The notes beneath the pieces are model-generated. The model saw nothing but the letters and a program-made list of their open reading frames with translations. It made no database searches and had not been told where the DNA came from. A DNA stretch of 51,216 nucleotides, taken from positions 1 to 51,216 of the forward strand of contig JANJFQ010000003.1 in NCBI GenBank assembly GCA_025435355.1. Reading direction: 5' to 3'. The translations under genes were made by a program, and so were the position numbers. Of the stretch, positions 1 to 9,730 are shown one piece after another. How positions within the stretch are numbered: the stretch's first letter is position 1; each line of letters begins with the position of its first letter. This DNA comes from Candidatus Methanophagales archaeon. Its GTDB lineage: Archaea > Halobacteriota > Syntropharchaeia > Alkanophagales > Methanospirareceae.

Positions 1-2
1 CT

Positions 3-1583
3 TTTGCAATCCAAGATAAACATGTAAAAAATGTGCATATTGGCTTACTGGAAAATGTCCCAGAACCACTGACTAATGATTTTGTGTTAAAACACAAAGC
101 ACAGATAGATGCAGGAGTGGAGAAACTAAAATGGTTCAACTCCAAACTATCTTCTTCTGGAAAAAAACCAGTGATGTTCGTAGTTGCAGATTATAACAAA
201 CACGCAGATGATGTAGGAAAATACCTTAAAAAGTATTTTCCAAACAGGGTGCTCGTTATCCATACTGATACAAAAGGAAATATAACAAAGAAGCATTTGC
301 CATATCTGAGAGAAGCAGCAAGGAATATTGATACAAACCAATACGAAGCGATAGTCAGTGTTATGATGCTCAAAGAGGGCTGGGATGTCAAGAATGTAGT
401 AGTTATAGTTCCACTTAGACCAGCAAAAGCACCTACTTTACCAGAACAAATTTTAGGAAGAGGTCTAAGAAGAATGGAACCATTTAATGAGGGTTGGCAA
501 GAAACTTTAGTTGTCGTGGACCATCCAAGATTTAGAGAATTATGGGATGCTGAAATTAGAAAAGGAGAATTGTATGCAAAAATCGAATCTGTTAAAGTCA
601 AGCCCAAAATACATAGCATTCGCGTGGACGGAAGCAAACTCGGATACGATTTTGAAATCCCAATGGTTGAAGGAGGGATAACGTCAAGAGTGCCAGAAAT
701 ATCTAAGCTTGATGTTGAGACATTGCCTTCTGGTGCCTTCAAAATATCAGAAATTGAGCCACCGAAGGTAATGTGGAGAGAAAAAGACCTTTTAACAAAA
801 CGGATTGTGGAAGAGAAAGAATTAGCATTTAGTTATGTTGATACCATCGAAGAATATTTATCCTATATAACAAAAGCCATCATAGCAAAATCCAAAACAC
901 CCTCTTATTTCTTTCCTGAACTTGTTCCAAAAGTTGAAGAGTATATCATCAAATTTTTATTTGAGGATGCTTTTGACATAAACAATAGAGAAGAAATTAA
1001 GAAATTGAATTTGCCACAGATAAGAAGAACAATTGTGGAATCATTTAATAAAGAAATACTCAAGCTTTCCACGAAAGAGGAAGAAACCTATGTTATAAGC
1101 CAGTATAAATTAAGCAACACGCCAGTTCTCCATACCTCAAAAAGTGAAAATATGCTGTATGAACCAAATAAGTGCATTTTCAATATCCTACCAGCAGATA
1201 GCTATCTTGAAATTGAGTTTATGAGATATTTAGATTCACAACCTGAAGTTTTGGCATTTACAAAAGTTTTAAGATATTGGATTCCCCTGCGCATAAGATA
1301 TTACGACCATTATGGATACTTACGGTACTATATCCCCGATTTTGTTGTTAAAACCGAAAATTGTTTTTATTTAATAGAAACCAAAAGGGAAGAGGACATA
1401 AATGTTAGATATAAGGACAAAGCTGCTACGGAATGGTGTAAATCCACTACAAAAGGAACAGGATTTACATGGATTTATATTAAAATAATGGCAGAAGATT
1501 TTAAAGAATATTCCACTCTTAAAATATCTCAACTTATTACAAATGTTGGCTACAGCCAATTTGCATTGGATAAAATTCATTAA
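3..1583 (+). CDS. Type III restriction enzyme Res-subunit-like DEAD/DEAH helicase, C-terminal part (5' truncated by window edge)
   Basis: Frame is open to the window edge (FAIQDKHVKNVHIGLLENVPEP...). Superfamily 2 C-terminal helicase motifs 'MMLKEGWDVKNV' and 'EQILGRGLRRM', then a C-terminal nuclease-like region 'YIPDFVVKTENCFYLIETKREED'. Confidence 0.8.
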   Translation, partial: FAIQDKHVKNVHIGLLENVPEPLTNDFVLKHKAQIDAGVEKLKWFNSKLSSSGKKPVMFVVADYNKHADDVGKYLKKYFPNRVLVIHTDTKGNITKKHLPYLREAARNIDTNQYEAIVSVMMLKEGWDVKNVVVIVPLRPAKAPTLPEQILGRGLRRMEPFNEGWQETLVVVDHPRFRELWDAEIRKGELYAKIESVKVKPKIHSIRVDGSKLGYDFEIPMVEGGITSRVPEISKLDVETLPSGAFKISEIEPPKVMWREKDLLTKRIVEEKELAFSYVDTIEEYLSYITKAIIAKSKTPSYFFPELVPKVEEYIIKFLFEDAFDINNREEIKKLNLPQIRRTIVESFNKEILKLSTKEEETYVISQYKLSNTPVLHTSKSENMLYEPNKCIFNILPADSYLEIEFMRYLDSQPEVLAFTKVLRYWIPLRIRYYDHYGYLRYYIPDFVVKTENCFYLIETKREEDINVRYKDKAATEWCKSTTKGTGFTWIYIKIMAEDFKEYSTLKISQLITNVGYSQFALDKIH

Positions 1584-1607
1584 TTTAATAAAATCTCGTG
1601 GTTTAAA

Positions 1608-2921
1608 TTACAAACATCCCACCAACCCCTCATATATCCTCTCCAAAATTTCCTTATCCGAAAGATACTCAGAATCCACAATTTTATCAAGCTTCAAAGG
1701 AAGACCATCCATCCTGTATGCGATCGCGTCCGTTTCGACACCCGTAATTGCAGTAGGAAACACAACAGAGGCGAACTGCGTAGTTGGGCTTTCAAAAGGG
1801 TCTATCACAATTAAAGGCATGTCGCGCAATTTCCGCGCTTTATCGCAAGGAAACGAAGAATAAGGGTCTGCACCTACGATTAACGCTGTATCCACCGCGC
1901 CTCGCTCTATCACGTCCAGAACCGTTGTCTTACCCGGCTCGAAGATTCTGTCACGGGAAAAATCCACGCCATAAGGATACCCTGTCTCACGTAACAAAAG
2001 TTGCACCGCACCGACTACGTTAAAATGCCCCTTCATTGGAAACAGCACGAATTTCACGCCCTCTTTGTTAAGCGCATCAACCAGCGATAAAACAGCTTCG
2101 ACTTTTTTCGATGCGTTTTCACTTGAAAAAACACCAAGACCAACGAAAATAACACCGTAAAACGCGTTCTTCAACCGGTCCGTTAATTTTACTATGGTAT
2201 CAAAGTCTATTTCGCCATTTACAAGTTCTCTTAACCCGTTCGTCTCTCCTTTTACCAATTGCTTCATAATCTCCGCTATATTAGCATCTTCACCAGCGTT
2301 CACACGCAAGAACCACCTTGATATTTTCTTCAATTCGATGTCAACCACATCAATAGTAATTATTTCCCTATCCAGCACCCCTCTCATTGCATATCTTCCA
2401 ATTGGATATACTGCGAACCTGGAAAGGTGTCTGGGATGCGACACAATGGGATTAGAGCCCCAGTAAATGACAACGTTGGCGTTATCGCGTATCTCATCCA
2501 GCAGAGCATAGTAAAACGGTTTTTTACCTTTTATCAACTCCGAATACAGAAGATTATGGCAAATTGATTCCGTGATGTCATATACTCCCTTCTTGTGCTT
2601 TGCTATCTCCAACGCTACACGCTGAGCGTTGTAGCCGCTATTGCTCAGCCCATAGACAAGCAGCTTCTTCGCATTTCTTAGTATATCCACCGCTTCTCCT
2701 ATTGCATCTTCGTAATCCGTTTCTTTACCATCTACCCTTGGCTTTTTTAGCCTACCCTCATTTTGTGGCGAAAGAAATTTTTCCACACCGAACTTGCATG
2801 CGTTTCTTATACCCTTTATTTTGTTTTCCGCTACGTCTACCGAAATGACCACGTCATCACATAGACATGCGCAGAAGGGACATACCGCTGCTTCTAATAT
2901 CTTCTCGTTCTCTTCTTCCAT
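1608..2921 (-). CDS. fwdB: Formylmethanofuran dehydrogenase subunit B
   Basis: N-terminal 'VCPFCACLCDDVVISV' and molybdopterin-oxidoreductase-like body 'NVVIYWGSNPIVSHPRHLSRFAVYPIG'. Confidence 0.88.
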   Translation of the reverse strand: MEEENEKILEAAVCPFCACLCDDVVISVDVAENKIKGIRNACKFGVEKFLSPQNEGRLKKPRVDGKETDYEDAIGEAVDILRNAKKLLVYGLSNSGYNAQRVALEIAKHKKGVYDITESICHNLLYSELIKGKKPFYYALLDEIRDNANVVIYWGSNPIVSHPRHLSRFAVYPIGRYAMRGVLDREIITIDVVDIELKKISRWFLRVNAGEDANIAEIMKQLVKGETNGLRELVNGEIDFDTIVKLTDRLKNAFYGVIFVGLGVFSSENASKKVEAVLSLVDALNKEGVKFVLFPMKGHFNVVGAVQLLLRETGYPYGVDFSRDRIFEPGKTTVLDVIERGAVDTALIVGADPYSSFPCDKARKLRDMPLIVIDPFESPTTQFASVVFPTAITGVETDAIAYRMDGLPLKLDKIVDSEYLSDKEILERIYEGLVGCL

Positions 2922-2931
2922 TTCTATAAGA

Positions 2932-4101
2932 TCATTCCTTTGTCACATCTTCTAACCGGTATCTCAAAAACGTTGAAATTAAAATATTCGTCAACACGAG
3001 ACATATACATAAAAGAATGATCCCATTTAGACCATACACTAAATAAACTGGTAAGGTCGCCACAGGCGCTAAGCCGTAGCCCGAAAACCGGAAGCTATTA
3101 TATATGGACGAAGCCGCTCCTCTTGATTCCGGCACGCACTCCACGACCATCGTGTTAAGCGAGGTAAATACCGTTGCGCCTCCTATACCCATGATCATGA
3201 CCGGAATGAAAAAAGTCATATATGTATTTACGTGCATAAATATCAAAAATGCGGTGAGCAGGATAATCAATCCAATAAGCAACGTCTTCTTTCTACCGAT
3301 AGAATCTGTAAAATAACCAGCAATCGGCGCTGTCGGAATACCAAAGAATCCTCCTGTGGCTAATAAAATACCTATCTTAGCCTCGCTCACGGATATCGTC
3401 AGTGTATCCGCTAAGAACATCATCGTTGCGATAACTCCAAAGAATACGAGAAATCCAATCATGCAAAGTAGTAAAAAATCTTTATTTTTGAATACTCCGC
3501 CCATCTTCCTTAATACATTCTTTAATTCGCCGTCACCCTTTGAAGTATCGAAATAAAAGAAGTAAATAGGGCTGAGCAGCCCCGATAAGAGGAATAACAG
3601 CAGGAATACAAGTCTCCAATCAATTATTGCAAGAAATCCCGCAACTAACGGACCAAATGCGATTCCCGCTTGTGTTGATGCGCCATACCCACCCATTACC
3701 CTACCACGTTCTTTGTATGGGAAGACATCGCCGAGGGTCGCCATGATGATAGGGGCTATGAATGCACTTCCAAGCCCCTGTAATGCCCTTGCACCCAGAA
3801 AAAGTCCGATACTATTCGATGATGCGCATAATAGCGATGCGAGTGAAAACGTAAATAGTCCAAAAAGAATGGTTCTCTTTCTACCATAAATATCTGAAAG
3901 CGCACCTGAAAAGAGCTGAAAGAATGCAAATGGAATTATGTAAATCGCAATAGATGCCGCTATAAACGAAATATCGGCATTGAAAAATTCTTTAAGCGGT
4001 GTAATCAACGGAAGTACCGTATTTCCTCCAAAAGGTCCAAGAAATACTGAAAAATATAATAAAATGAGAAGATGCTTTTTTGATAGTTCGTTCTTTTTCA
4101 T
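2932..4101 (-). CDS. MFS transporter (DHA1-like, 12 TM)
   Basis: Multiple hydrophobic helices and MFS signature 'GALSDIYGRKRTILFGL'. Confidence 0.85.
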   Translation of the reverse strand: MKKNELSKKHLLILLYFSVFLGPFGGNTVLPLITPLKEFFNADISFIAASIAIYIIPFAFFQLFSGALSDIYGRKRTILFGLFTFSLASLLCASSNSIGLFLGARALQGLGSAFIAPIIMATLGDVFPYKERGRVMGGYGASTQAGIAFGPLVAGFLAIIDWRLVFLLLFLLSGLLSPIYFFYFDTSKGDGELKNVLRKMGGVFKNKDFLLLCMIGFLVFFGVIATMMFLADTLTISVSEAKIGILLATGGFFGIPTAPIAGYFTDSIGRKKTLLIGLIILLTAFLIFMHVNTYMTFFIPVMIMGIGGATVFTSLNTMVVECVPESRGAASSIYNSFRFSGYGLAPVATLPVYLVYGLNGIILLCICLVLTNILISTFLRYRLEDVTKE

Positions 4102-4114
4102 AAAATAGTCTTAT

Positions 4115-4840
4115 CTATCTTCTTGACTTCATCTTCTCGGTCATTCGTTCAAATTTCTCAGATGGTTTTGCCCTGCCTGCGGTGCTTAGATCGACCGCTT
4201 CTGCAATACCCCTTATCCTCTCCCACGGAATTGATGCGACCATAAACCCCGGGTTCCACCTCTCCAGCCTCCTTGCACTTATGTCACCAACCGAGAGGTT
4301 GAAGTTCCCTGATACAAGTGGGTAGGTTATCATGCTCCAGCAGAGAGCTCCTCTCATCTCGATAGATGGCGTTTTTCCATCCCAGAACTGATTTAAGGTG
4401 ATGAGCCTTGATGCCTGCTCGGCGTTTACAAGCATGAGGATGAGGTCCGGCGGAAAAAGGCCGGTTCTTACTGGATAAAGGAACACCTTCTTTGAAAGAC
4501 CAACGGGTGGCTTTGCAATCCTTTCAACCTCTACGCTTGACCTTATCGCGGTTTTAACGTCAAACCATAGCTTCTCGCCCTCAACCAGCATTTTCCATGA
4601 TATTTCTCGCCTCTGGATAAGACCAAGATGGGTCCTCCCCCCGGGACAGGCACATCTATCCTCTGAAAGCAATATGACTTTCCCCTCGGATGCTTCCAGT
4701 ATCGCTCCACACACGGTATAACTCCCTATTTCGGTCTCAACCTCAGGGTCTTCATCTGTGTACTTTACCCCGATTGGCTCTTTTTCTATACTTAAAGCCT
4801 CCACAATAATTTTAACGTTCTCGATATATTCTTCCTCCAT
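4115..4840 (-). CDS. DUF169 family protein
   Basis: 'EPIGVKYTDEDPEV...CGAILEASEGKVILLSEDRCACPGGRTHLGL' pattern typical of DUF169. Confidence 0.75.
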   Translation of the reverse strand: MEEEYIENVKIIVEALSIEKEPIGVKYTDEDPEVETEIGSYTVCGAILEASEGKVILLSEDRCACPGGRTHLGLIQRREISWKMLVEGEKLWFDVKTAIRSSVEVERIAKPPVGLSKKVFLYPVRTGLFPPDLILMLVNAEQASRLITLNQFWDGKTPSIEMRGALCWSMITYPLVSGNFNLSVGDISARRLERWNPGFMVASIPWERIRGIAEAVDLSTAGRAKPSEKFERMTEKMKSRR

Positions 4841-4961
4841 CTATACCATCTCCTTTAACAGATAACACATTCTTAAAAGTGATAAAACAATATAAAAAAA
4901 CAGTGACCGCTCAATATTCGGTGGACTTATAAACCTCAAACCCCAAATAACAAGATTCTCA

Positions 4962-5521
4962 CTAAAAGTCCTCAAAATCAAATACAATTTTTGAGCCATC
5001 TTTTCTGAGTGACTCTTTTCCTTCAATCTTTTTTGCAATCATGCCAAAAAACTCTTTTCGGTTCTCATTGTTCCAGTCAACGTATTTGCTTTTCTCTTTC
5101 AGCTCATTCAGGACGTCTTTTGCTTCCTTTAACTTCAGGCTCCGGTATTTGCATTCAAAAAACCCGATTGCTTTTCTTTCTTCATTCAGAACAACAATAT
5201 CAATCTCATACTGATTCTTTCCCTTTTCATGTTTCGGGATTGTACCCCACTGACTACCGATTTTCTGGAATTGACAGGGTAAAATGTCCCTTTTCTCAAT
5301 TAAAAATTCTCGGCAGACCTTTTCAAAGACGAATCCGAGATAGCGGTTGTATTTTCTTCTGTTGCAAGATAATAGACAAATTCCTTCCCTTTTACACTGG
5401 CAAGTGAAAGTGTTGTCTTTCCAATTCTTCTTCTCCCGTAAATCACGTAGAAATCCAAACCAGGACCGTCTAATTTCTCTTTAATTGCCTTTAGCTCTTT
5501 TCTCCTATTTATGAATTTCAT
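4962..5521 (-). pseudogene. Archaeal ATPase (DUF234-type) remnant with internal deletion and frameshift
   Basis: N-terminus with Walker A 'VIYGRRRIGKTTL' up to 'FVYYLATEENTT'. It then joins out of frame to a C-terminus read directly from DNA: 'RYLGFVFEKVCREFLIEKRDILPCQFQKIGSQWGTIPKHEKGKNQYEIDIVVLNEERKAIGFFECKYRSLKLKEAKDVLNELKEKSKYVDWNNENRKEFFGMIAKKIEGKE...'. Confidence 0.85.
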
Positions 5522-5658
5522 AGCTCATGACCTCTTTTAAAATTTTAAACTAATATAAGTTATGTTATACTAATTTGGATTATATAAAGTTTTGCAATCA
5601 CGAACAAATCGTAATTGCTCAAAATCTCGTGGAATCTCGTAGTTTTCAGCAAGCAGGG

Positions 5659-6534
5659 TCATCTCATCCGCAGTACACGCAAATCCAAAACCACATGATA
5701 TTTCCGTGGTGCAACGGAACGCACAACCCTCGTCTCTTCTACTTCTATTCTTAATGAGTTTCCGAAAGCCGAAGAGAGATTAGCTCTTGCCCTTTCTAAG
5801 GGCACGTTAAATAAATCATCACCTTTTCTTCCCGTAGAAACGTCATAATAATGAATCACGCCTCTTGCACCTTCTTTGTTCAATTTCAATGCCCTCACGG
5901 CTAATGGCAGGAAAGAATACGCCTGTTCCGGCAGCGGCATGAGCACACGATCTGCAACACCTTCTAACTTCTCCAATTCTTCTCTTGCATCTCCGAGAAC
6001 CGGTATAACCGTTCCTTCCACCTTGTTCAACGTCACATTCTCCTTCATGTATTCAAACGCATAAGGATTCACGTCAATGGAATAAATCCGCGTTTGCGGT
6101 TGCATCTTCGCTATCACAATAGAGAAGCAGCCTACACCTGAAAACGTGTTTATTATTGTCTCGCCGGGTAAAACCTTTTTGGCAACCCGCATCCTCTCGT
6201 AGGAGAGCCGTGGAGAGAAGAAAACGTGCTTGAGGTCTACTTTGAAAATGTATCCGCACTCTTTATGCGTAGTTTCCAGGTTCTCATCTCCCCATATCAC
6301 TTCCAAATCTCTTGTTCGGTATAGCTCGTCTGTATGTGTGTAAAGAGGAACAGCGACGATGGTTCTCACTCGTGGATAAATCCTACGAAGTGCTTCTGCA
6401 ATGATCTCACATTTTGATTCTAATTCCGGATGAATCTTTAGGATGATAATATCACCGACGACGTCGTAAGATTTTATCAGCTTTTTCAGCTCGTCTTCGT
6501 CCAATGCATCCCTCAAAGCTTCTTTTAGCGTCAT
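5659..6534 (-). CDS. trm5: tRNA (guanine-N1)-methyltransferase, Trm5 family
   Basis: 'INTFSGVGCFSIVIAK' SAM motif and 'DRVLMPLPEQAYSFLPLAVRAL'. Confidence 0.82.
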   Translation of the reverse strand: MTLKEALRDALDEDELKKLIKSYDVVGDIIILKIHPELESKCEIIAEALRRIYPRVRTIVAVPLYTHTDELYRTRDLEVIWGDENLETTHKECGYIFKVDLKHVFFSPRLSYERMRVAKKVLPGETIINTFSGVGCFSIVIAKMQPQTRIYSIDVNPYAFEYMKENVTLNKVEGTVIPVLGDAREELEKLEGVADRVLMPLPEQAYSFLPLAVRALKLNKEGARGVIHYYDVSTGRKGDDLFNVPLERARANLSSAFGNSLRIEVEETRVVRSVAPRKYHVVLDLRVLRMR

Positions 6535-6599
6535 TTAGCCAAACGCCAACTTCTGTTTTCTCTTGCATCCCGTATCCTGCATCCTGCATCTTCACCCAA

Positions 6600-7037
6600 C
6601 TATACAGATGTAAAGAAAGCATATTGAGTAGCGGTTTGCAACTCTCTTCTCAATTTCCTCACGTCTTCTCGATGAATAAAAATTTCGTCTCTGCCCTCTT
6701 CTCCTTCTTTTCCTCTCTCGTTTTCTTTACCCAATATCCTCTTTACTATCTCACACTCTAACTTTCCTTGCACCCTTGCTATTCCTCTACCATAATCAGA
6801 CGACAGTTCTATGTATATAGGTAGTCTTAATTTTCCATAATCCTCTTTTGAAATCAGGTTCGCTATTTTACGCAGTTCTGCTCTCTTTATTCGATAAACC
6901 GTGCTGTTTCTCCCACGCACGGCAGGCTTATCTTCAGTTAGCAACGTCAAAAGCGTCTTCCGTTCTACTGGCAAATGCGTATTCAGTGTTTGAACCACCT
7001 TTGCTATCACTTTATCATCAACCTTACCGCCTATCAT
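6600..7037 (-). CDS. UPF0216/DUF61 family protein
   Basis: 'LPVERKTLLTLLTEDKPAVRGRNSTVYRIKRAELRKIA' pattern of UPF0216 archaeal proteins. Confidence 0.7.
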   Translation of the reverse strand: MIGGKVDDKVIAKVVQTLNTHLPVERKTLLTLLTEDKPAVRGRNSTVYRIKRAELRKIANLISKEDYGKLRLPIYIELSSDYGRGIARVQGKLECEIVKRILGKENERGKEGEEGRDEIFIHREDVRKLRRELQTATQYAFFTSV

Positions 7038-7073
7038 ATCCTTGTCTGTATCTGTATAACTCCTTTTTTTACC

Positions 7074-7703
7074 TTAGCTATACAAATACCATTTTCCTAT
7101 TACGTAAACCTCTGCACTCCGTTTCCTCGACGCTTCAGGCGAATACGCCCTCGAATACCGGAACTTCTCCCTCACAGCCCTATAAAACTTATCGTAATAA
7201 GCTCCTTGAAATATTTTCGCAACGAAATTACCACTGCGTATTAAAAGCGCGGAAGCAATGCTTAACGCAGATTCGCTCAGTTCAAAAGAGCGAAAATGGT
7301 CATAACTCCTGTTTCCACTCAACTTTGGCGACGCATCCGAAATCACAATGTCCACTAAATCTCTTCCTTTCAATAAATCTTTGATAGCCGTTACAGTCTC
7401 CTCTTCTTTCGTTATGTCACTTTTTATTATCTCTACGCCCTCTATTTTTTCTATATGCTGCAAATCCACGCTTATGACCACTCCACTCTCGCCGACTAAC
7501 CCTTTTGCAACCTGTGACCAGCCTCCAGGGGCAGCACCCAGATCCACGACAACGTCACCCTCTTTTATCACCTCGAACTTATTGGCTATTTGCAACAGTT
7601 TAAATGCGGAACGAGACCTGTAACCCCACTCTTTTGCTCTTTTGTAAAACCTGTCGCTCTTCAAGTCTGTTCTTTTTACCATGCTCCTGCTTTCTTTTTC
7701 CAA
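7074..7703 (-). CDS. rlmE: 23S rRNA (uridine-2'-O)-methyltransferase RrmJ/FtsJ family
   Basis: 'RSRSAFKLLQIANKFEVIKEGDVVVDLGAAPGGWSQVA' and 'AKIFQGAYYDKFYRAVREKFRYSRAYSPEASRKRSAEVYVI'. Confidence 0.9.
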   Translation of the reverse strand: MEKESRSMVKRTDLKSDRFYKRAKEWGYRSRSAFKLLQIANKFEVIKEGDVVVDLGAAPGGWSQVAKGLVGESGVVISVDLQHIEKIEGVEIIKSDITKEEETVTAIKDLLKGRDLVDIVISDASPKLSGNRSYDHFRSFELSESALSIASALLIRSGNFVAKIFQGAYYDKFYRAVREKFRYSRAYSPEASRKRSAEVYVIGKWYLYS

Positions 7704-7720
7704 TCCCTGCTACGCATATT

Positions 7721-7894
7721 TCAGTATTTCCTCTTTACTTTTATCTCTATCTCCGCCCAGTCCTCCTTCACGCCCTTTAACGCAGAAACCGCACCGACAA
7801 TCGCCTTTCCCATCACATTTTGCACGAATTCGTTTGCTCCTATCTCTTCCTTATCCACAAATATCTCCACTTCTACTTTTTCTTTTTCTTCCAT
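7721..7894 (-). CDS. Small conserved-looking protein (57 aa), not in the supplied ORF track
   Basis: Manual translation MEEKEKVEVEIFVDKEEIGANEFVQNVMGKAIVGAVSALKGVKEDWAEIEIKVKRKY, tightly packed upstream of rlmE on the same strand. Confidence 0.65.
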   Translation of the reverse strand: MEEKEKVEVEIFVDKEEIGANEFVQNVMGKAIVGAVSALKGVKEDWAEIEIKVKRKY

Positions 7895-7911
7895 CTTTAC
7901 TCACTCCTAAT

Positions 7912-8865
7912 TCAATCTTTTTTACCAAAAAATGGCTCTCTATACTTCATCGCCAACCTCAATTTGTTTATTATGTGCTTCTCGTCCACGGTCTCTACGG
8001 GAACGAGATTATCATTCCTCAGCAAACAGGACTTTATCTTCCCATCAGACGTTATTCTTAACCGAGAGCAATTCGCACAGAACGCGGTGTTATCCATCGG
8101 ATGAACAACTTCTACTTCTACACCATCCACAAAATATTTTCTCCTGCGCTGCAGCCGCCTCGTTTTTATAGCCGACGCTTTCGATTTGAGTTCCGCTTCG
8201 ATCCCATAGAAGTCTGCTTTATAATTTAACATGGAAGGATTAAAAGAAGGAATCAATTCTATTAGCTGCAGGATTGCCACTTCTCCACCACCTCTATTAT
8301 TGCACTCACGCACAAAACCTACCATGCTAATTATCTCATCCTCGTTTATTCCTTTCAGGAGAACCGTGTTCAGCTTGAGTGACGTAAGACCTGCATCAAT
8401 CGCACTGTATATACCATCAATCACTTTTGGAAGGTTGTTTCTCGAAGAAGTGATGAAATCGTATCTTTCCTCTTTAAGCGAATCCAGGCTGACGTTCACC
8501 CTGTCCAAGCCCGCATCTGCAAGTTCAGCCGCATATTTACTCAATAATACGCCATTTGTTGTTGCCGATATGTCGTCTTCAAAATCTCGCATGCCTTGCA
8601 CTATGTCCACGAGGTCATCTCGCATCAACGGCTCGCCACCCGAGAATTTTATTCGCCTTATGTCAAAATACGCGGATGCAACTCTTGCTATCTCTATTAC
8701 AAGCTCGGCACTTATTTCTCCACTTTCCCCTCTTCTTCCTTCTCCTTCATTATGACAATAAATGCAATTCAAGTTACACCGATTCGTGAGTGAAAACCTC
8801 AAACTCCTTATCTCTCTACCGTAATCGTCTATTAATCTCTCTTTTTCTCCTTTTTCTCTTTTCAT
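7912..8865 (-). CDS. moaA: GTP 3',8-cyclase MoaA (radical SAM)
   Basis: CxxxCxxC motif 'CNLNCIYC' and 'IKFSGGEPLMRDDL'; C-terminal cluster motif 'CANCSRLRITSDGKIKSCL'. Confidence 0.93.
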   Translation of the reverse strand: MKREKGEKERLIDDYGREIRSLRFSLTNRCNLNCIYCHNEGEGRRGESGEISAELVIEIARVASAYFDIRRIKFSGGEPLMRDDLVDIVQGMRDFEDDISATTNGVLLSKYAAELADAGLDRVNVSLDSLKEERYDFITSSRNNLPKVIDGIYSAIDAGLTSLKLNTVLLKGINEDEIISMVGFVRECNNRGGGEVAILQLIELIPSFNPSMLNYKADFYGIEAELKSKASAIKTRRLQRRRKYFVDGVEVEVVHPMDNTAFCANCSRLRITSDGKIKSCLLRNDNLVPVETVDEKHIINKLRLAMKYREPFFGKKD

Positions 8866-8898
8866 AATCCTATTTCGATTCCACCCTCTATCATCTTG

Positions 8899-9549
8899 CT
8901 AAAAGAAAGATAAAAAGTCAGCAGACACCCATGCTATTACACTCATCACAAACACAAAAATCGCAAGACATAAAGCAACCCCGTATATCCTTTTATCCCA
9001 TGCTAACACCTTCCTTCCATCCAAAACACTAACAGGGATCATGTTGAAAACAGCCAGTATTGCATTTATTATCACCCCGAACCAGCCTATATCTTTAAAA
9101 ATACCCGGCGGAGCAAGGATGAAAAGAGGTAAGAAAAGAAAAGCCAATGCTATATTCATCATCGGTCCTGCTATCGCTATCTTACCATTTTCTTCTCTCG
9201 TGAGATACGGATTGAAAATCATAACAGCACCGGGTGCCGCAAATATGAAGCCCATAAAAGCTGTTACTATTGCCACGAGCAACATAAAAGGTGCCATCCT
9301 GAACTCAGACCATGCGCCATATCTTTGTGCAACTACTTTATGAGCGAGTTCATGGAAAATGAATGCGAAGCCAACGGTAACCGCGGAAATAATAAAAATG
9401 CGAAAAGTTGAAACTAACAAACCAATATTCATATATCCTTGATGAGGGCGTGCAATAACTATAGTAAAGGCGATAGAAATAGCGAGCCATGCTATCAAAA
9501 GATGCTTTATTTCTGTTTCGCTCGTTTTTATCGGCATTTTACTTGGCAC
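8899..9549 (-). CDS. Site-2 protease-like membrane metalloprotease (M50)
   Basis: 'HELAHKVVAQRYGA' HExxH within a TM segment; 'NMIPVSVLDGRKVLAWD' NPDG-like motif. Confidence 0.85.
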   Translation of the reverse strand: MPSKMPIKTSETEIKHLLIAWLAISIAFTIVIARPHQGYMNIGLLVSTFRIFIISAVTVGFAFIFHELAHKVVAQRYGAWSEFRMAPFMLLVAIVTAFMGFIFAAPGAVMIFNPYLTREENGKIAIAGPMMNIALAFLFLPLFILAPPGIFKDIGWFGVIINAILAVFNMIPVSVLDGRKVLAWDKRIYGVALCLAIFVFVMSVIAWVSADFLSFF

Positions 9550-9558
9550 TAACCAGAT

Positions 9559-9630
9559 AGCCCGGGACGGATTCGAACCGCCGTCTCGAGGTCCAGAGCC
9601 TCGGATGATTGACCTCTACACTACCGGGCT
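9559..9630 (-). tRNA. tRNA-Gln (anticodon CTG)
   Basis: Minus strand AGCCCGGTAGTGTAGAGGTCAATCATCCGAGGCTCTGGACCTCGAGACGGCGGTTCGAATCCGTCCCGGGCT. 7-bp acceptor AGCCCGG/CCGGGCT, anticodon stem CGAGG/CCTCG with loop CTCTGGA, T-arm GGCGGTTCGAATCCGTC. Confidence 0.92.
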
Positions 9631-9730
9631 ACTTTCTTATATGTTATTTTTGATATTTTTAGGATATAAAAGTGATATACTTGTTTACCGCTGAGCACGC
9701 AGAGAACACAGACAGTCAGAAAAATTAGGC

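Noticed and set aside
191-742. 183-aa minus-strand ORF
   Set aside because: Lies wholly antisense to the Res-subunit-like helicase with clear motifs on the plus strand.
1608-2921. Possible selenocysteine or intein in FwdB
   Set aside because: The frame is continuous with no in-frame TGA and has normal length.
4841-5407. ORFs 4841..5038 (-) and 5009..5407 (+) as genes
   Set aside because: They are off-frame or antisense to the DUF234 ATPase pseudogene, whose C-terminal coding frame was read directly.
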